64,000 bases of DNA from Conchocele bisecta. Taxonomy: Eukaryota; Mollusca; Bivalvia; Lucinida; Thyasiridae. Each line of letters begins with the position of its first letter. Position 1 is the first letter of the stretch. Made by a program: the position numbers and the translations under genes. The stretch spans positions 39,172,058 through 39,236,057 of the forward strand of contig CM055265.1 in the NCBI GenBank assembly GCA_029237695.1, given 5' to 3'. This document shows, piece after piece, positions 34,279 to 45,159 of the stretch. The notes beneath the pieces are model-generated. The model was given only the letters and a program-made list of their open reading frames with translations, had not been told where the DNA came from and did no database searches.

Positions 34279-34640
34279 TATAGGAATGAAGAATGGCCTT
34301 TTTGTGGAATTTATCTGGGTATAAACTTGGAAAAGTCGCGGGAATACTGGACGAAGGCCGGAAGGCCTCGTCCAGTATTCTCGCGACTTTTCCAAGTTTA
34401 TATCCCCGATAAATTCCACAAAAATGCCATTCATTCCTTATAATTCCAGCATTTGAAATAAATTCATCAAGAAAATGTGTTTATATTCCGTTTTCTTAAG
34501 AATTATTTTAGATGCGCCTGACGGTTACGGAAAGTAGTTCGGCATGGGAGTTTACTGGGATATAAAGTTTGGACAGAGACTTGCTACGGACCAATCAAAT
34601 GTTAGGGAATTGTGTAAATATTTTTGTGCTGGAATTATAC
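34279..34640 (+). mobile_element. Fold-back GAATGGCC family, copy 4
   Basis: Complete stem, then ATAATTCCAGCA ... TGCTGGAATTAT arm. Confidence 0.75.
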
Positions 34641-34740
34641 TCCAGTAAGGCACATGTGCAATATGAAGACATTAGCTGAAGGCAAAGAGAAATTATAGGT
34701 GATTTTGAGAAACTGTTACAAAAACTTTAAAAAAAAAAAT

Positions 34741-35046
34741 GGCATTGGGGGGAAATCCCACCATCAGAACTGAATATTTACATCGAGAATAAATATATTC
34801 AGCCCTGAAATTAGAATAACCCGACATGGTGTCGGGGTCCATACCACACCAGTCACTTGGCCCCTTCCCCTAAAAGTAATAGGATTACGAATAGTCGTAT
34901 TACTCATATTATGGGTATAACCAAATTCAACTCTCACATACAAGAATGCCAAAGACATGTATGAGGGCCAAACCAGGTCTCCAGTCAGAATTGTGGTAAG
35001 GATGAATCCCGATTGTTAAATTACCCATCGCATGCTCCCACCTGCC
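34741..35046 (-). repeat. SINE-like family A, 3'-truncated copy
   Basis: Reverse-strand match from the ggggaaatccca block to gctcccacctgccaccca. The CAAA tail and its 80 bp are missing. The open minus frame across 35475-34927 is a shadow of this and adjacent repeats. Confidence 0.65.
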
Positions 35047-35049
35047 ACC

Positions 35050-35410
35050 CACGTATAAACAGACAGACAGATGGACGGCCGGACGTACGATCAGTAGCGA
35101 GGGTAATTGTATTAATGTGGAAGGATATATAATTACTAAGTAATGCATGTGTGCAATATGAAATATTAGCTGAAAACAAACAGAAATTATTTGAGAAACA
35201 ATTACAAAAACTTTCAAAAAAATAAACAGATGGACGGTAATACGGAAGGACGTATCGTTTTTAAGTAAGCAATATGAAGATATTAGCTGAAGGCAAACTG
35301 AAATTATATGTGATTTGATAAACTTACAAAAACTTTCAAAAAATAAACTGACGGACAGACAGACTGGGTGAAACCTGTAAGGCATCGCCGATTCTCGGCG
35401 GGGCCCTAAA
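35050..35410 (+). repeat. Diverged tandem repeats with ACGG-type words
   Basis: Three loose units (attagctgaaggcaaa, gagaaac, acaaaaactttcaaaaaataaac, gacggacagacag). Probably a decayed Helitron-like core. Confidence 0.4.
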
Positions 35411-35516
35411 AAGCTCAAAAGTTTCATATTAATGTTAAGGCACTTCATCTGACAATGAGCCAGGGTATATGGCACATTTATATCACAATACAGAAAGCTA
35501 AATACATGTGCATGTA

Positions 35517-36062
35517 CAGTCAGACCTGTGAATAAAGGCCAGTCATGGGGAGAAAAAGTGATCTTTGTTCAAAGGTTAATTTATGTAGCAATTGAATAAT
35601 TGGCTGTTTTGTTTGTTTGTTGGGGTTTAACGGCCTATCAACAGCTAAGGTTATTTAAGGCCGGGTCAATAGGTTTAGTACTAAATCCCATATATTACCT
35701 GTACAAGCACATGTACATTTTCAAGTCCATGTACAAATGGGGGGGGGGGGGGAATCCCAAAATCAGAACTGAATATTTACAATAACAAAACTATATATTC
35801 AGCCCTGAAATCAGAATAATCCTGATCTGATGCCAAGTCCTCGCCACACCACAATCACTTGGTCCTCCCAAAAGCAGTAGGATCAGTAATAATCTTACTA
35901 CATTTATAATGGGCAATAACCCAATTCAACTCCCAGGTAACGAAAGAACCAAAGATAAAAACGTACCAGAGGGCCAAACCAGGCAAATAGTGATTCCTAT
36001 AAGGAGGCTGCTATAGACGGGTCATTGGTATTTGGAGGTGGCCTTTAGCATAGGTTCGACTG
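35517..36062. mobile_element. TA-flanked DNA element, CAGTCAGACCTGTG ends, host to a SINE
   Basis: Ends CAGTCAGACCTGTGAATAAA and the complement of CAGTCGAACCTATGCTAAAG, next to TA. Same ends as 14522-16737. The outer ~90 and ~55 bp are all that remain outside the family B SINE at about 35604-36006. Confidence 0.65.
35604..36006 (-). repeat. SINE-like family B, copy 2
   Basis: ttgtttgtttgttggggttt (tail) to gtgattcctataaggagg on the minus strand, with a 13-G tract. Confidence 0.65.
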
Positions 36063-36176
36063 TACATGTAATTGCTGTGCAATATTGTATAAAGTTTATT
36101 TTGAAAATAACAGTTTATCAAGTAATTATCTATGTATAAATAACACAAACGTATGAGGTTTTGTTTCTAACCCTTT

Positions 36177-36387
36177 CAACACCACAGGCCTGTATAGCTA
36201 GTATTGGCAAGCCGTCTCATCAGGACCTGCACTTTTTGCAAGTAATTTTCATATTTTTAAGAATAAGAACAAAACCTCCCCTTTTCATAAACGGACTAGT
36301 CTGAAAATCATTTTGTGACGGTTGGATTCAAGTTGGTTGCAAAATTAACATATCAAAATTCCAGTTACTTAGGGGTGAAAGGGTTAA
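36177..36387. mobile_element. TTAA-type element
   Basis: CTAACCCTTTCAACACC on the left (TTAA mutated) and GGGGTGAAAGGGTTAA on the right. Confidence 0.5.
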
Positions 36388-36431
36388 ACATGTATATAAA
36401 ATATTGTAACCATTGCTAAGCAACCCGATAG

Positions 36432-36898
36432 TGAGTGAGTGAAGAGGGTTTAACGTCCGCTTTTCTGACATAGAGGTACAAGCCTCAGGGAGTCTACACG
36501 CAGACGGGTCAACGGGGTCGAGTCCCGTATCCACCTGTCCGAGGGGGGTAAATCCCAACTTCAGAACTCAATATTTACAATCAAAATATATATTCAGTCC
36601 TGAAATTAGAACAACCTGATCTGGTGCCAGGCCCTCGCCACACCAGCATCATTTATCCCATCCCCTAAAAGTAATAGGATTAGCGCTAATCTTACTTTTA
36701 TATATGGGGCATAGCCCGACTCAACTCTCACATACAAGAAAGCCAAAAATGTACATGAGTGCCAAATCCGGTATAGTGGGTTCCGGAAAGTATGAACCCA
36801 ATCGTTAAGCCAGTTTAGTCGCCTTTTACGACAAGCAATGGCTACTGCAGCACTATTCTCAGGATCAGTTGATCCCGCCCCGGTGCCTGCACGGGGCT
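36432..36898 (-). mobile_element. SINE-like family C, copy 2
   Basis: Flanked by CAACCCGATAG at 36421-36431 and 36899-36909. Nearly identical to the other two copies. Confidence 0.8.
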
Positions 36899-37339
36899 CA
36901 ACCCGATAGAATTGCTAACAAATAATAACATAAGAATAGAGCTAACAGAAAAATCCTCTATTTATTTGGGGTTTTTGAAAATGTGACATCTGAAATTGAC
37001 AAAATTATTTTCATGGAAACAAAAGCGTTATTTACTGAACAAAATATATTTAGCACGGTTACCATGTTGCTGGTCATATGTATGCATTACCTTAAGTAAA
37101 TGAATATATTTTGTAATGGCCTGCACCGACCGACCCTCTAGTTGAGCTATTCACTGTTATTTGTGCAGCCCGTGCTGCAGTAACGAAGATGGCTCGCGAC
37201 GTCACAGTTTGCATACATGTACACAGAATTGATGTGAAACGTTAACTGGATCGTATTCCTATCGCCCTAAAAACCTGAAGTCCACAGAAAACTCCATCAA
37301 AATCGGCCTTGGGGAAAGAATGTCAGCATCACGTTAATA

Positions 37340-38560
37340 CAACGTCACAGAGGCTTGGGCATGCTTGAAGGTGGGATGAACATTTCAGCCGTAGATCACG
37401 CCATTGGAGTGTCTCGCAGCACCATATCGCGTCTCCAGTTTCGGTTTGTGGAAACTGGGTCACTGAAAGATCGACCCCACGCTGGCAGACAAGGAAAACG
37501 ACGGCCAACAAGGATCGGTACATTCCGTTAACGTCAAGACGAAATCGGTTCCATTCGGCACAGAAACTTGCAAATCATCTGCACACGACAAACAGAACTC
37601 GAGTTTGTGCACAGACTGTTCGCAATCGTCTCCATTCGGCTAACCTAAAGGGTCGACCATGTATTGGAGTGCCTTTAACGCAATGTCATCGACGTTATCG
37701 GATGAACTGGGCTCGGAGGCATCAACGTTGGACAACCAACAACATGTTGTTTACCGAAGAGTCGCGGTTTACAGTACTGTTCAATTTGCTGATGGACGCG
37801 TTCATGTCTGGCGACGCAAAGGAGAACGGTAAGACGCACAGAACATCATTCAACGTGACCGATATGGCGGCGGCAGTGTGATGGTATGGGGCAGAATTGC
37901 TTGTAACAGTAAAACAATGCTAGTGACAATTCCAGGTACACACACGGCTGCTCGCTACTGTGACAAAGTCATTGAGCCAGTACTTGTCCCTTATATACGT
38001 CAACGTAATGGTGTCATCCTACAACAGGATAACGCTCGTCCCCATACAGCATGACACACCTGGGGGCCGTTTCACTAAACTTTGTACTACTAAAATGTTC
38101 GTAAGTGCAAAATTATGATAGCCTGTAAATTTCACATTAACAACGTTTTCTTGTAAATAATTATTGGATTTACATTTATTGAGCATAGGCTGCATATGCA
38201 GCCTATGCTCAATAAATGTAAATCCATAAATTTAAATTTACAGACGATGTTAAATTTGCAATTACGAACATTTTAGTCGTAAGAAGTTTAGTGAAACGGG
38301 CCCCAGCAACGTTCTCAAACAACACGGGATCGAGACATTGGATTGGTCAGCCAAATCGCCCGATTTATCGCCGAGTGAGCACATGTGGGACATTTTGGGA
38401 AGACGTGTTGGTGAGCTGGATGACGTCACTGACATCCATTCTTTGGAGCAGGCGTTACAGCGAGAGTGGAGGAACATTACACTGAGAGAGGTTAACAAAC
38501 TTATTGGAAGCATACGTATTGCCGTAATGGCCGCAAATGGTGGGCATACCAAATACTGAC
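37340..38560 (+). pseudogene. Decayed Tc1-like transposase with nested MITE
   Basis: Reading across frame shifts: an N-terminal helix-turn-helix region (GMNISAVDHAIGVSRSTISR, then GSLKDRPHAGRQGKRRPTR), a GRPCIGVPLTQCHRR-like linker, a YGGGSVMVWG block, the second catalytic Asp in QQDNARPHTA, and the DDE glutamate in SPDLSPSEHMWDILG. Frame changes near 37525 and 37790, an in-frame TGA after ARPHTA, and MITE M copy 7 (38061-38306) break it. Tc1/mariner transposases cut and paste at TA. Terminal repeats were not identified. Confidence 0.8.
38061..38306. mobile_element. MITE family M, copy 7, inside the Tc1 pseudogene
   Basis: tgggggccgtttcactaaac to gtttagtgaaacgggcccca. It separates the DNARPHTA block from the SPDLSP block. 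Confidence 0.85.
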
Positions 38561-38811
38561 TTATTCTGTGAACTTCCAGTGCCGACCCCTATGTTGAACT
38601 TTGACCTGTTTTGTACCATTCCGATTATTCAATGTGCGTCTACTACAATAAATGGTTGTGAAAGAGTGTCAGCAATGTTTATCAATTTTTACTTTCCATG
38701 TAGCAAAATAGTTTTGGAAATGTATCGCCGTGCTAAACTTATTTGTTCAGTACATATCGATCAAGAACATTAAAACTATATTCTACTGCACTAAAATCAA
38801 GACTGACAGCA

Positions 38812-38940
38812 ACATATAAAATCCATCGTCAAATTGCGCAAGACAATAACACATTAGAAAAGTTTGATTGCACAAGACAATCACACATTAGAAAAGTTTG
38901 ATTGCGCAAGACAAGAACACATTAGAAAAGTTTGATGCAA
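38812..38940 (+). repeat. Three-copy ~38-bp minisatellite
   Basis: acacattagaaaagtttgat with caagacaa occurs three times in a row. Confidence 0.65.
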
Positions 38941-39001
38941 TATGGAACAATAATTACAAAACTATATTCCTGAACAAACTAATAAATAGAGGTACTATCA
39001 A

Positions 39002-39472
39002 GTGAGTGAATGAGTGAATAGGGTTTAACGTCCGCTTTTCTGACATAGAGGTACAAGCCTCAGGGTGTCTACACGCAGACGGGTCAACGGGGTCGTGTCC
39101 CGTATCCACCTGTCCAAGGGGGGTAAATCCCAACTTCAGAACTCAATATTTACAATCAAAATATATATTCAGTCCTGAAATTAGAACAACCTGATCTGGT
39201 GCCAGGCCCTCGCCACACCAGCATCATTTATCCCATCCCCTAAAAGTAATAGGATTAGCGCTAATCTTACTTTTATATATGGGGCATAGCCCGACTCAAC
39301 TCTCACATACAAGAAAGCCAAAAATGTACATGAGGGCCAAATCCGGTATAGTGGGTTCCGGAAAGTATGAACCCAATCGTTAAGCCAGTTTAGTCGCCTT
39401 TTACGACAAGCAATGGCTACCGCAGCACTATTCTCAGGATCAGTTGATCCCGCCCCGGTGCCTGCACGGGGC
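39002..39472 (-). mobile_element. SINE-like family C, copy 3
   Basis: Flanked by AGAGGTACTATCAA at 38988-39001 and 39473-39486, a clear 14-bp target duplication. Confidence 0.8.
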
Positions 39473-39532
39473 AGAGGTACTATCAAATACAAATGTATGT
39501 CAATCTTAATGTTATTAACCAGCCACCACCCT

Positions 39533-39712
39533 CAAGGTGCATGATCACGTGGTTAGAACAACAACAACGTCGCCCACTCCAAAGAAAGTATTATTTTATA
39601 TTTTCCTTAATATGCAACAGATTTTGATGAAATATGGCGCAGCAAACGCGTCTTCATGAGATGCATTTCAGTACCTGTTGTTGTTGTTAGTACCACGTGA
39701 TCATACACCTTG
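39533..39712. mobile_element. MITE with CAAGGTGCATGATCACGTGG ends, copy 1
   Basis: Inverted ends CAAGGTGCATGATCACGTGG and the complement with one difference; (ACA)n / (TTG)n next to them. Copy 2 at 49793-50216. Confidence 0.7.
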
Positions 39713-40030
39713 ACTCTTGCACATTCTTTGACTCATTTCTAATCACACACCATATTGTATTTTTCTTGGTGTACATACGTTTGGACATGTTTTCATTATG
39801 TTAATTATATTGCATGTATTGTAAAACAATAATTCATATACATGTACACAACAATACGGTTTGTAGGGGATGTCTCCCCGACCCACCACAGACCTATTAC
39901 GGGGAGAATAAAAACATGTCCAAACGGATTTTTTTTTATAAAAAACATATTGTAAACATTCAATAACATAACACAATATTATTACAAGAGTATTATCGCT
40001 GAGAAAGGGCCATTACAACCAGCATAGACC

Positions 40031-40276
40031 AAGGGTCCGTTTCACTAAACTTCTTACGACTAAAATGTTCGTAAGTGCAAATTTAGGATCGTCTGGAAAT
40101 TTCAATTTATTGATTTACATTTATTGAGCATAAGCTGCATATGCAGCCTATGCTCAATAAATGTAAATCCAATAAATGTTTACAAGAAAACATTGTTAAA
40201 GTGAAATTTACAGACTGTCATAATTTTGCACTTACGAACATTTTAGACGTACGATGTTTAGTGAAACGGCCCCCAG
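40031..40276. mobile_element. MITE family M, copy 8
   Basis: aagggtccgtttcactaaac to gtttagtgaaacggccccca. Confidence 0.8.
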
Positions 40277-40425
40277 AATCTACATTGGTCTCTATTCTGT
40301 TTATGCCTTTGAATACAATTTTTGATCAATCTCTGATGTATGAGTATACATGATAATCAAAATATATACTTGCCACCATTGTCCATTGTCCAAGTGACAT
40401 AAAGGACGGGCACCATTTGCATCAC

Positions 40426-40644
40426 TTAACCCTCAGAATGCAGGAACTGAAAAGTATCGTCTGCTGTTGTTTCTTCTTTTTTTGGCTCAATAAAAAATAC
40501 GGTTTGACGGCATTTTAGAATTACGAGAAAAATAAAGAGCGGCCGGATGTGGATGCAAGCACGATCCCTAGACACACATTGTGGCCAAATATCAAATTTA
40601 AAACAGTAGACGACAATTTTCGTCTCCTGCGTAGTGAGGGTCAA
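40426..40644. mobile_element. Decayed TTAA MITE carrying foreign insert
   Basis: TTAACCCTCAGAATGCAGG to GCGTAGTGAGGGTCAA; the right TTAA is mutated. Middle (40540-40600) is unrelated to the family. Confidence 0.5.
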
Positions 40645-41189
40645 CATATCGTCGCTGTTCTTCTAAAACCTTGTCAGTCAAATCTGTCTACTTTTCAGGA
40701 ACAAAATAAAACTAAATATCTTCGAACTTTAAATGAATATTGGCATAATATTTTGAAATAACTACTACATTTAAATATTGTTTTTAACCATATCAATGTT
40801 AGCGCTTACAGTTACATGGTCAAGGTTAAAAAAAAAAACTTACGAGCTTTCATTCCAAGCATTTCTAGTATTTTTTCCAGGATATTTTCCAATTCTTAGG
40901 GATTTTGCGATACCGCGTACCAAAGAAGTTATACAAGGTTTTAGAAGATGTGAACCAACAAGATTTATTGGATTTTGTCACATGACCATTAAAGTGTCAA
41001 ACGATTGGCTAAAATGTCCGCTATTTTCGCAGATAACGTATTTTGATTTGGAATAAATGTTTATCGTATAATAATTTTGGTGCCGAAATTCAGTTACGAG
41101 GTTTTTGAAGAACAGAGACGATATCACTATAAACTAGGCACTTTCTTTTCCTGTTAACCTAAAATCTATAACACAAACATGTACATATA
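40645..41189. other. No gene or repeat recognised
   Basis: The 92-codon frame at 40778-41056 has no motif known to me. Confidence 0.3.
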
Positions 41190-41403
41190 TTAACCCTTCC
41201 TACGCTGTTGACGGAAATTGCCGTCTGTTGTTTTTCATTTTTGCTTTAATTCTTAACAAAAAACTGGTTTTGACAGCACATGAGAATCGTCTCCGCTGGT
41301 GACGATTCTCATGCGCTGTCAAAACCAGGTTTTTGTCGAGAAATATTGAAAATAAAACATTTCCAGCAGACGACAACATTTAATTCAGCGTAGTAAGGGT
41401 TAA
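41190..41403. mobile_element. TTAA-flanked (piggyBac-like) MITE
   Basis: TTAACCCTTCCTACGCTG to GCGTAGTAAGGGTTAA; close to the copies at 17790 and 33478. Confidence 0.8.
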
Positions 41404-41453
41404 TGATTGTTTCATTACAGAGCACATCTACAAATTACACATGCATACATAGA

Positions 41454-41566
41454 ATCACAGGTGGAAGACTCAGACCTACGACACCAAAAAAAATGCCTAT
41501 TAAAAAAATCCCATTACCCCATTTGGTGTCATAGGTCCGAGTCTTCCACCTGTGCATAGAATGTGG
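41454..41566. mobile_element. Short hairpin MITE, CACAGGTGGAAGACTC ends
   Basis: cacaggtggaagactcagac and the complement gtccgagtcttccacctgtg enclose ~40 bp of A-rich sequence. Confidence 0.55.
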
Positions 41567-41603
41567 TAGGCATCACAATGGTTCAGTATTGCAGTGTTTG
41601 AAT

Positions 41604-42046
41604 CAGGGGCCCGTTTCACTAAACTTTGTACGATAAAAATGTTAGTACGAGGATTTTTTCATTGTTACCTAGCACATTAATTCTGTTATAAAATACTACC
41701 ATTTACTACCTGCATGTAAGAGTCATTAACCCTTACTACTCTGAATTAAATGTTGTCGTCTGCTGGAAATGTTTTATTTTCAATATTTCTCGACAAAAAC
41801 CTGGTTTTGACAGCACATGAGAATCGTCTCCAGTGGAGATGATTCTCATGTGCTGTCAAAACCAGTTTTTTGTTAATAATTAAAGCAAAAATGAAAAACA
41901 GCAGACGGCAATTTTCGTCTCCTGCGTAGTGAGGGTTAAATATGAACAAATCCACCAAAGGTTTCACACAATCGGCTGTTAATGTGAATTCTGTTGGAAG
42001 CTTTAGATTTGCATTTACAATCTTCTTAGTCGTACAAAGGGGCCCA
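41604..42046. mobile_element. MITE family M, copy 9, broken by a TTAA MITE
   Basis: Left end caggggcccgtttcactaaa at 41604 and right end ttagtcgtacaaaggggccc at 42046, with a TTAA MITE (41726-41939) in between. The inner arms are mostly deleted. Confidence 0.6.
41726..41939. mobile_element. TTAA-flanked MITE nested in a family M copy
   Basis: TTAACCCTTACTACTCTG to GCGTAGTGAGGGTTAA. Confidence 0.75.
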
Positions 42047-42166
42047 GGAGGGCGTTTCATTAAACTTTGTATGACTAAAAGTGCAAAAGTATGATAGTCT
42101 GTAATTTCACGTGAACACTGTTTTCTTGGAAACAATTATTGGATTTAGTAAAACGGCCCCCATGTA
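42046..42166. mobile_element. MITE family M, internally deleted copy
   Basis: gggcgtttcattaaactttg, then directly aattattggatttagtaaaa cggccccc. Most of the right arm is lost. Confidence 0.6.
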
Positions 42167-42245
42167 CCTAGCTGCACATTACACACCGAGTGATATCAAA
42201 ATATTGTATCAGACATTGACGCTGATAGACTATCATGGTCAAACC

Positions 42246-42484
42246 ATATGAGACACACCATGTGATTTTGTACCTTCGGACATCTGTGTAACTTCATTAA
42301 ATACGTTTAAAAAATTTACAATATTTTTCATAAATAAAGTTAAAAGTTGAAAAACATGCGGAATGTACTCTGAAAATTTTTTGTCAACTTTTTACACCAT
42401 TTATGTAAATGTTATAAACGTGTTTATATGAAAATAACGCAGATGTCCGAAGGTACAAAATCTAATGGCTTGTCTCATATTTGA
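42246..42484. mobile_element. MITE family N, copy 2
   Basis: gagacacaccatgtgatttt to atctaatggcttgtctcata, with gaaaattttttgtcaacttt inside. Confidence 0.65.
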
Positions 42485-42630
42485 AACTACTTTTGCCGAT
42501 GTTTCATTTCTTAAATAACATGCAATGTTATCGTATAATGTCAATTTGATTACACAACATAAACCAGTTCACACTGCTTTCAACAAAAACAATATTATAC
42601 ATGCGTCTTTCTTATTATGCTACGTTACCT

Positions 42631-42935
42631 GTAGCCTATTTCACCAACATTGCAAAGTATAGTTATCTTGCTAAGTACACTTTGAGGGAGAAATTTTAAA
42701 TTTAAGGATAAATTTATTAATTTTTATTATACTGAATTTATTACATTATCACAGCCATTTTGGCTGTGATAATGTAATAAATTCAGTATAATAAATCTGC
42801 ATACTACTAATCATCAAATATATGCAGTCGTTAGTTCTATATGAAATAATTCATTCGGGGAAAAATAAATGATTACTCCCTCAAAATATACTTAGCTAGA
42901 TAAGTATGCTTAGCAATTTTGGTGAAATCAGCTAC
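42631..42935. mobile_element. MITE family P, copy 5
   Basis: gtagcctatttcaccaacat to ttggtgaaatcagctact. Confidence 0.8.
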
Positions 42936-43151
42936 TGATCAATTAATACCAGGCAAGTGTATTTTGTTATCAAGTTTATCAGACTACTTGGAAACAGTAG
43001 GAATTCCCACGCATTTCCTATAAACTTGATATGAAAATAAACGAGCCGGGTGTTTATTTGCCATCTAACTGTGTTTGGGCATGTTTGGTTCTTGCCAGCA
43101 AGCGCTAATATGCACTGCACTACTCACAATGCATGGCTGCTGGTACTTCAA

Positions 43152-43262
43152 GTTTAACCCTTAGAATGCGGGAAACGAAAAGTGTTGTATGTTGTTGTTT
43201 CATATTTGATCTTTTCTGTCAATAAAACATTGAATGGCAGCATTTTAAAATCATTTCCAATG
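43152..43262. mobile_element. Left half of a TTAA-type MITE
   Basis: TTTAACCCTTAGAATGCGG ... ggcagcattttaaaatcatt, then cut by the Helitron-like remnant. Confidence 0.45.
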
Positions 43263-43342
43263 TTGGAGAAACGTACAAACCTTTTGACGTAAATGTACAC
43301 CGGACGGACGGACGAAACCTCAAGAGAAACGCAATATGCCCC
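43263..43342 (+). mobile_element. Helitron-like 3' remnant
   Basis: ccggacggacggacgaaacc microsatellite, then gcaatatgccccc, the left arm of the terminal hairpin that is amplified next to it. Confidence 0.55.
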
Positions 43343-43557
43343 CTTGCTATCACACAGGGGGCATAACTTGCTATCACACAGGGGGCATAACTTGCTATCA
43401 CACAGGGGGCATAACTTGCTATCACACAGGGGGCATAACTTGCTATCACACAGGGGGCATAACTTGCTATCACACAGGGGGCATAACTTGCTATCACACA
43501 GGGGGCATAACTTGCTATCACACAGGGGGCATAACTTGCTATCACACAGGGGCATAA
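43343..43557 (+). repeat. Nine-copy 24-bp tandem repeat of a Helitron-like terminal half-hairpin
   Basis: Exact 24-bp units ending CACACAGGGGGCATAA (last unit 23 bp). Each unit is the loop plus 3' arm of the hairpin whose 5' arm is at 43330-43342. Repeat peptides in several frames (CPLCDSKL on minus, LLSHRGHN on plus) are shadows. Confidence 0.8.
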
Positions 43558-43734
43558 ATATCAGTATAAGGCAAGAGAGGAGTGGTACAGGCATGTGAAT
43601 TTTCCTATTTTTAGAGGATTTCCTATTTACTAAAATTTCCTATTTTTAGAGGATTTCCCATTTACTAAAATGTTCCTCTCATTTTTTCTTTGACAAATTT
43701 GCTCTTTTTGTTCACACCCCTTTGTTCACCTTAT

Positions 43735-43981
43735 CTAGCAAATAATTTAAGGATAAATTTATAAATGGTTATTATACTGAATTTATTACATTATCACAGA
43801 CATTTTGGCTGTGATAATGTCATAAATTCAGTATAATAATTCTGCATACTATTAATCATCAAATATAAGCAGTGGTTAGTTCTATATGATATAATACATT
43901 TCGGGAAAAATAAATGATTACTCCCTCAAAGTATACTTTGCTAGAAAAGTATACTTTGCAATGTTGGTGAAATAGGCTACT
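43735..43981. mobile_element. MITE family P, copy 6, left end truncated
   Basis: Starts inside the arm (aatttaaggataaatttata); right end ggtgaaataggctactg intact. Confidence 0.75.
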
Positions 43982-44034
43982 GGTGGTAGTAGGTCACGTT
44001 CTAGACAGGGCATAAATGTCACAATCCCCATATC

Positions 44035-44715
44035 GCCTGTCACATTCAGATATCAACTCCATATCTGGCTTGAGATCAACTTATTGCAATACAAATAGCA
44101 GTATAAAAATATATGGAATACTGAAAATACAAATGATGTATATTACAGCTGGAATGTGTAGTAATGGTATGGCATGTGTTTGTTTGTTTATTAGTGTTTA
44201 ACGGCCTATCAACAGCTAAGGTCAAGTAAGGCCGGGCAAACGGGTTCGATCCCATTTTAACCTGCTGCATTGGGGGGAAAATCCCAAAATCAGAACAGAA
44301 TATTTACATCGAGAACAAATATATTCAGCCCTGAAATTAGAATAACCTGACCTGGTGCCAGGTTCATACCACACCAAAGTCACTTGGCCCCTTCCCCTAA
44401 AATAGGATTACGAATATCGTAATACTCACATAAGGGGTATAACCAGATTCAACTGTCACATACAAAATTCCAAAGACGTATGTGAGGGCCAAACCAGGTC
44501 TCCAGTCGGGATTCCGGTAAGGATGAACCCCGATTGTTAAATTACCCATCGCGTGCTCTCACCTGCCACCCACTGTCACATTCAGATATGAACTCCATAT
44601 CTTGCTTGAGATCATCTTATTACAACAGAAATAGCAGTATAAATATACATGTATATGGAATGCTGAAAATGATGTATATTACAGCTGGAATGTGTAGTAA
44701 TGGCATGACATGTGG
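44035..44715. repeat. 145-bp duplication separated by a SINE
   Basis: ctgtcacattcagatat...ggaatgtgtagtaatgg occurs at 44035-44178 and again at 44574-44710, ~90% alike, with the family A SINE (44180-44572, minus strand) between them. Confidence 0.7.
44180..44572 (-). mobile_element. SINE-like family A, copy
   Basis: gtttgtttgtttattagtgt tail to cgtgctctcacctgccaccc on the minus strand; near full length. Confidence 0.7.
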
Positions 44716-44741
44716 TATCAATGATGACTAACATAACTCGG

Positions 44742-45047
44742 TATCCGATTTCATCAACATTGCAAAGTATGCTTATCTAACAAAGCATACTTTGAGGGAG
44801 TAATCATTTATTTTTCCCGAAATGCATTATGTCATACAGAACTAACAACTGCATATATTTGATGAATAAAAGTATGCAGAATTATTATACTGAATTTATT
44901 ACATTATCACAGCCATAATGGCTGTGATAATGTAATAAATTCAGTATAATAAAAATTAATACATTTATCCTTAAATTGAAAATTTCTCCCTCAATGTATA
45001 CTGTGCTAGATAAGTATACTTTGCAATGTTGATGAAATAGGCTACAG
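44742..45047. mobile_element. MITE family P, copy 7
   Basis: gtatccgatttcatcaacat to ttgatgaaataggctac; perfect core. Confidence 0.8.
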
Positions 45048-45159
45048 GAACACTGATGGATGTACTGCACAAGACATAACACAAATGTATCAGTCATTTA
45101 ACCTATTGTAGACCTTGAGAAAACAGGTGGGCTATCGAGTGAAAATATGGATGATCGTT

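Noticed and set aside
34927..35475. 182-codon minus-strand frame
   Set aside because: It runs through the family A SINE and loose tandem repeats; the same peptide pieces (NLTIG.HPY, RPGLAL) appear at every SINE copy.
43219..43598. CRISPR-like regular 24-bp repeat and repeat proteins (CPLCDSKL, LLSHRGHN)
   Set aside because: Units are contiguous with no spacers, and the genome is eukaryotic. The frames exist only because 24 is a multiple of three.
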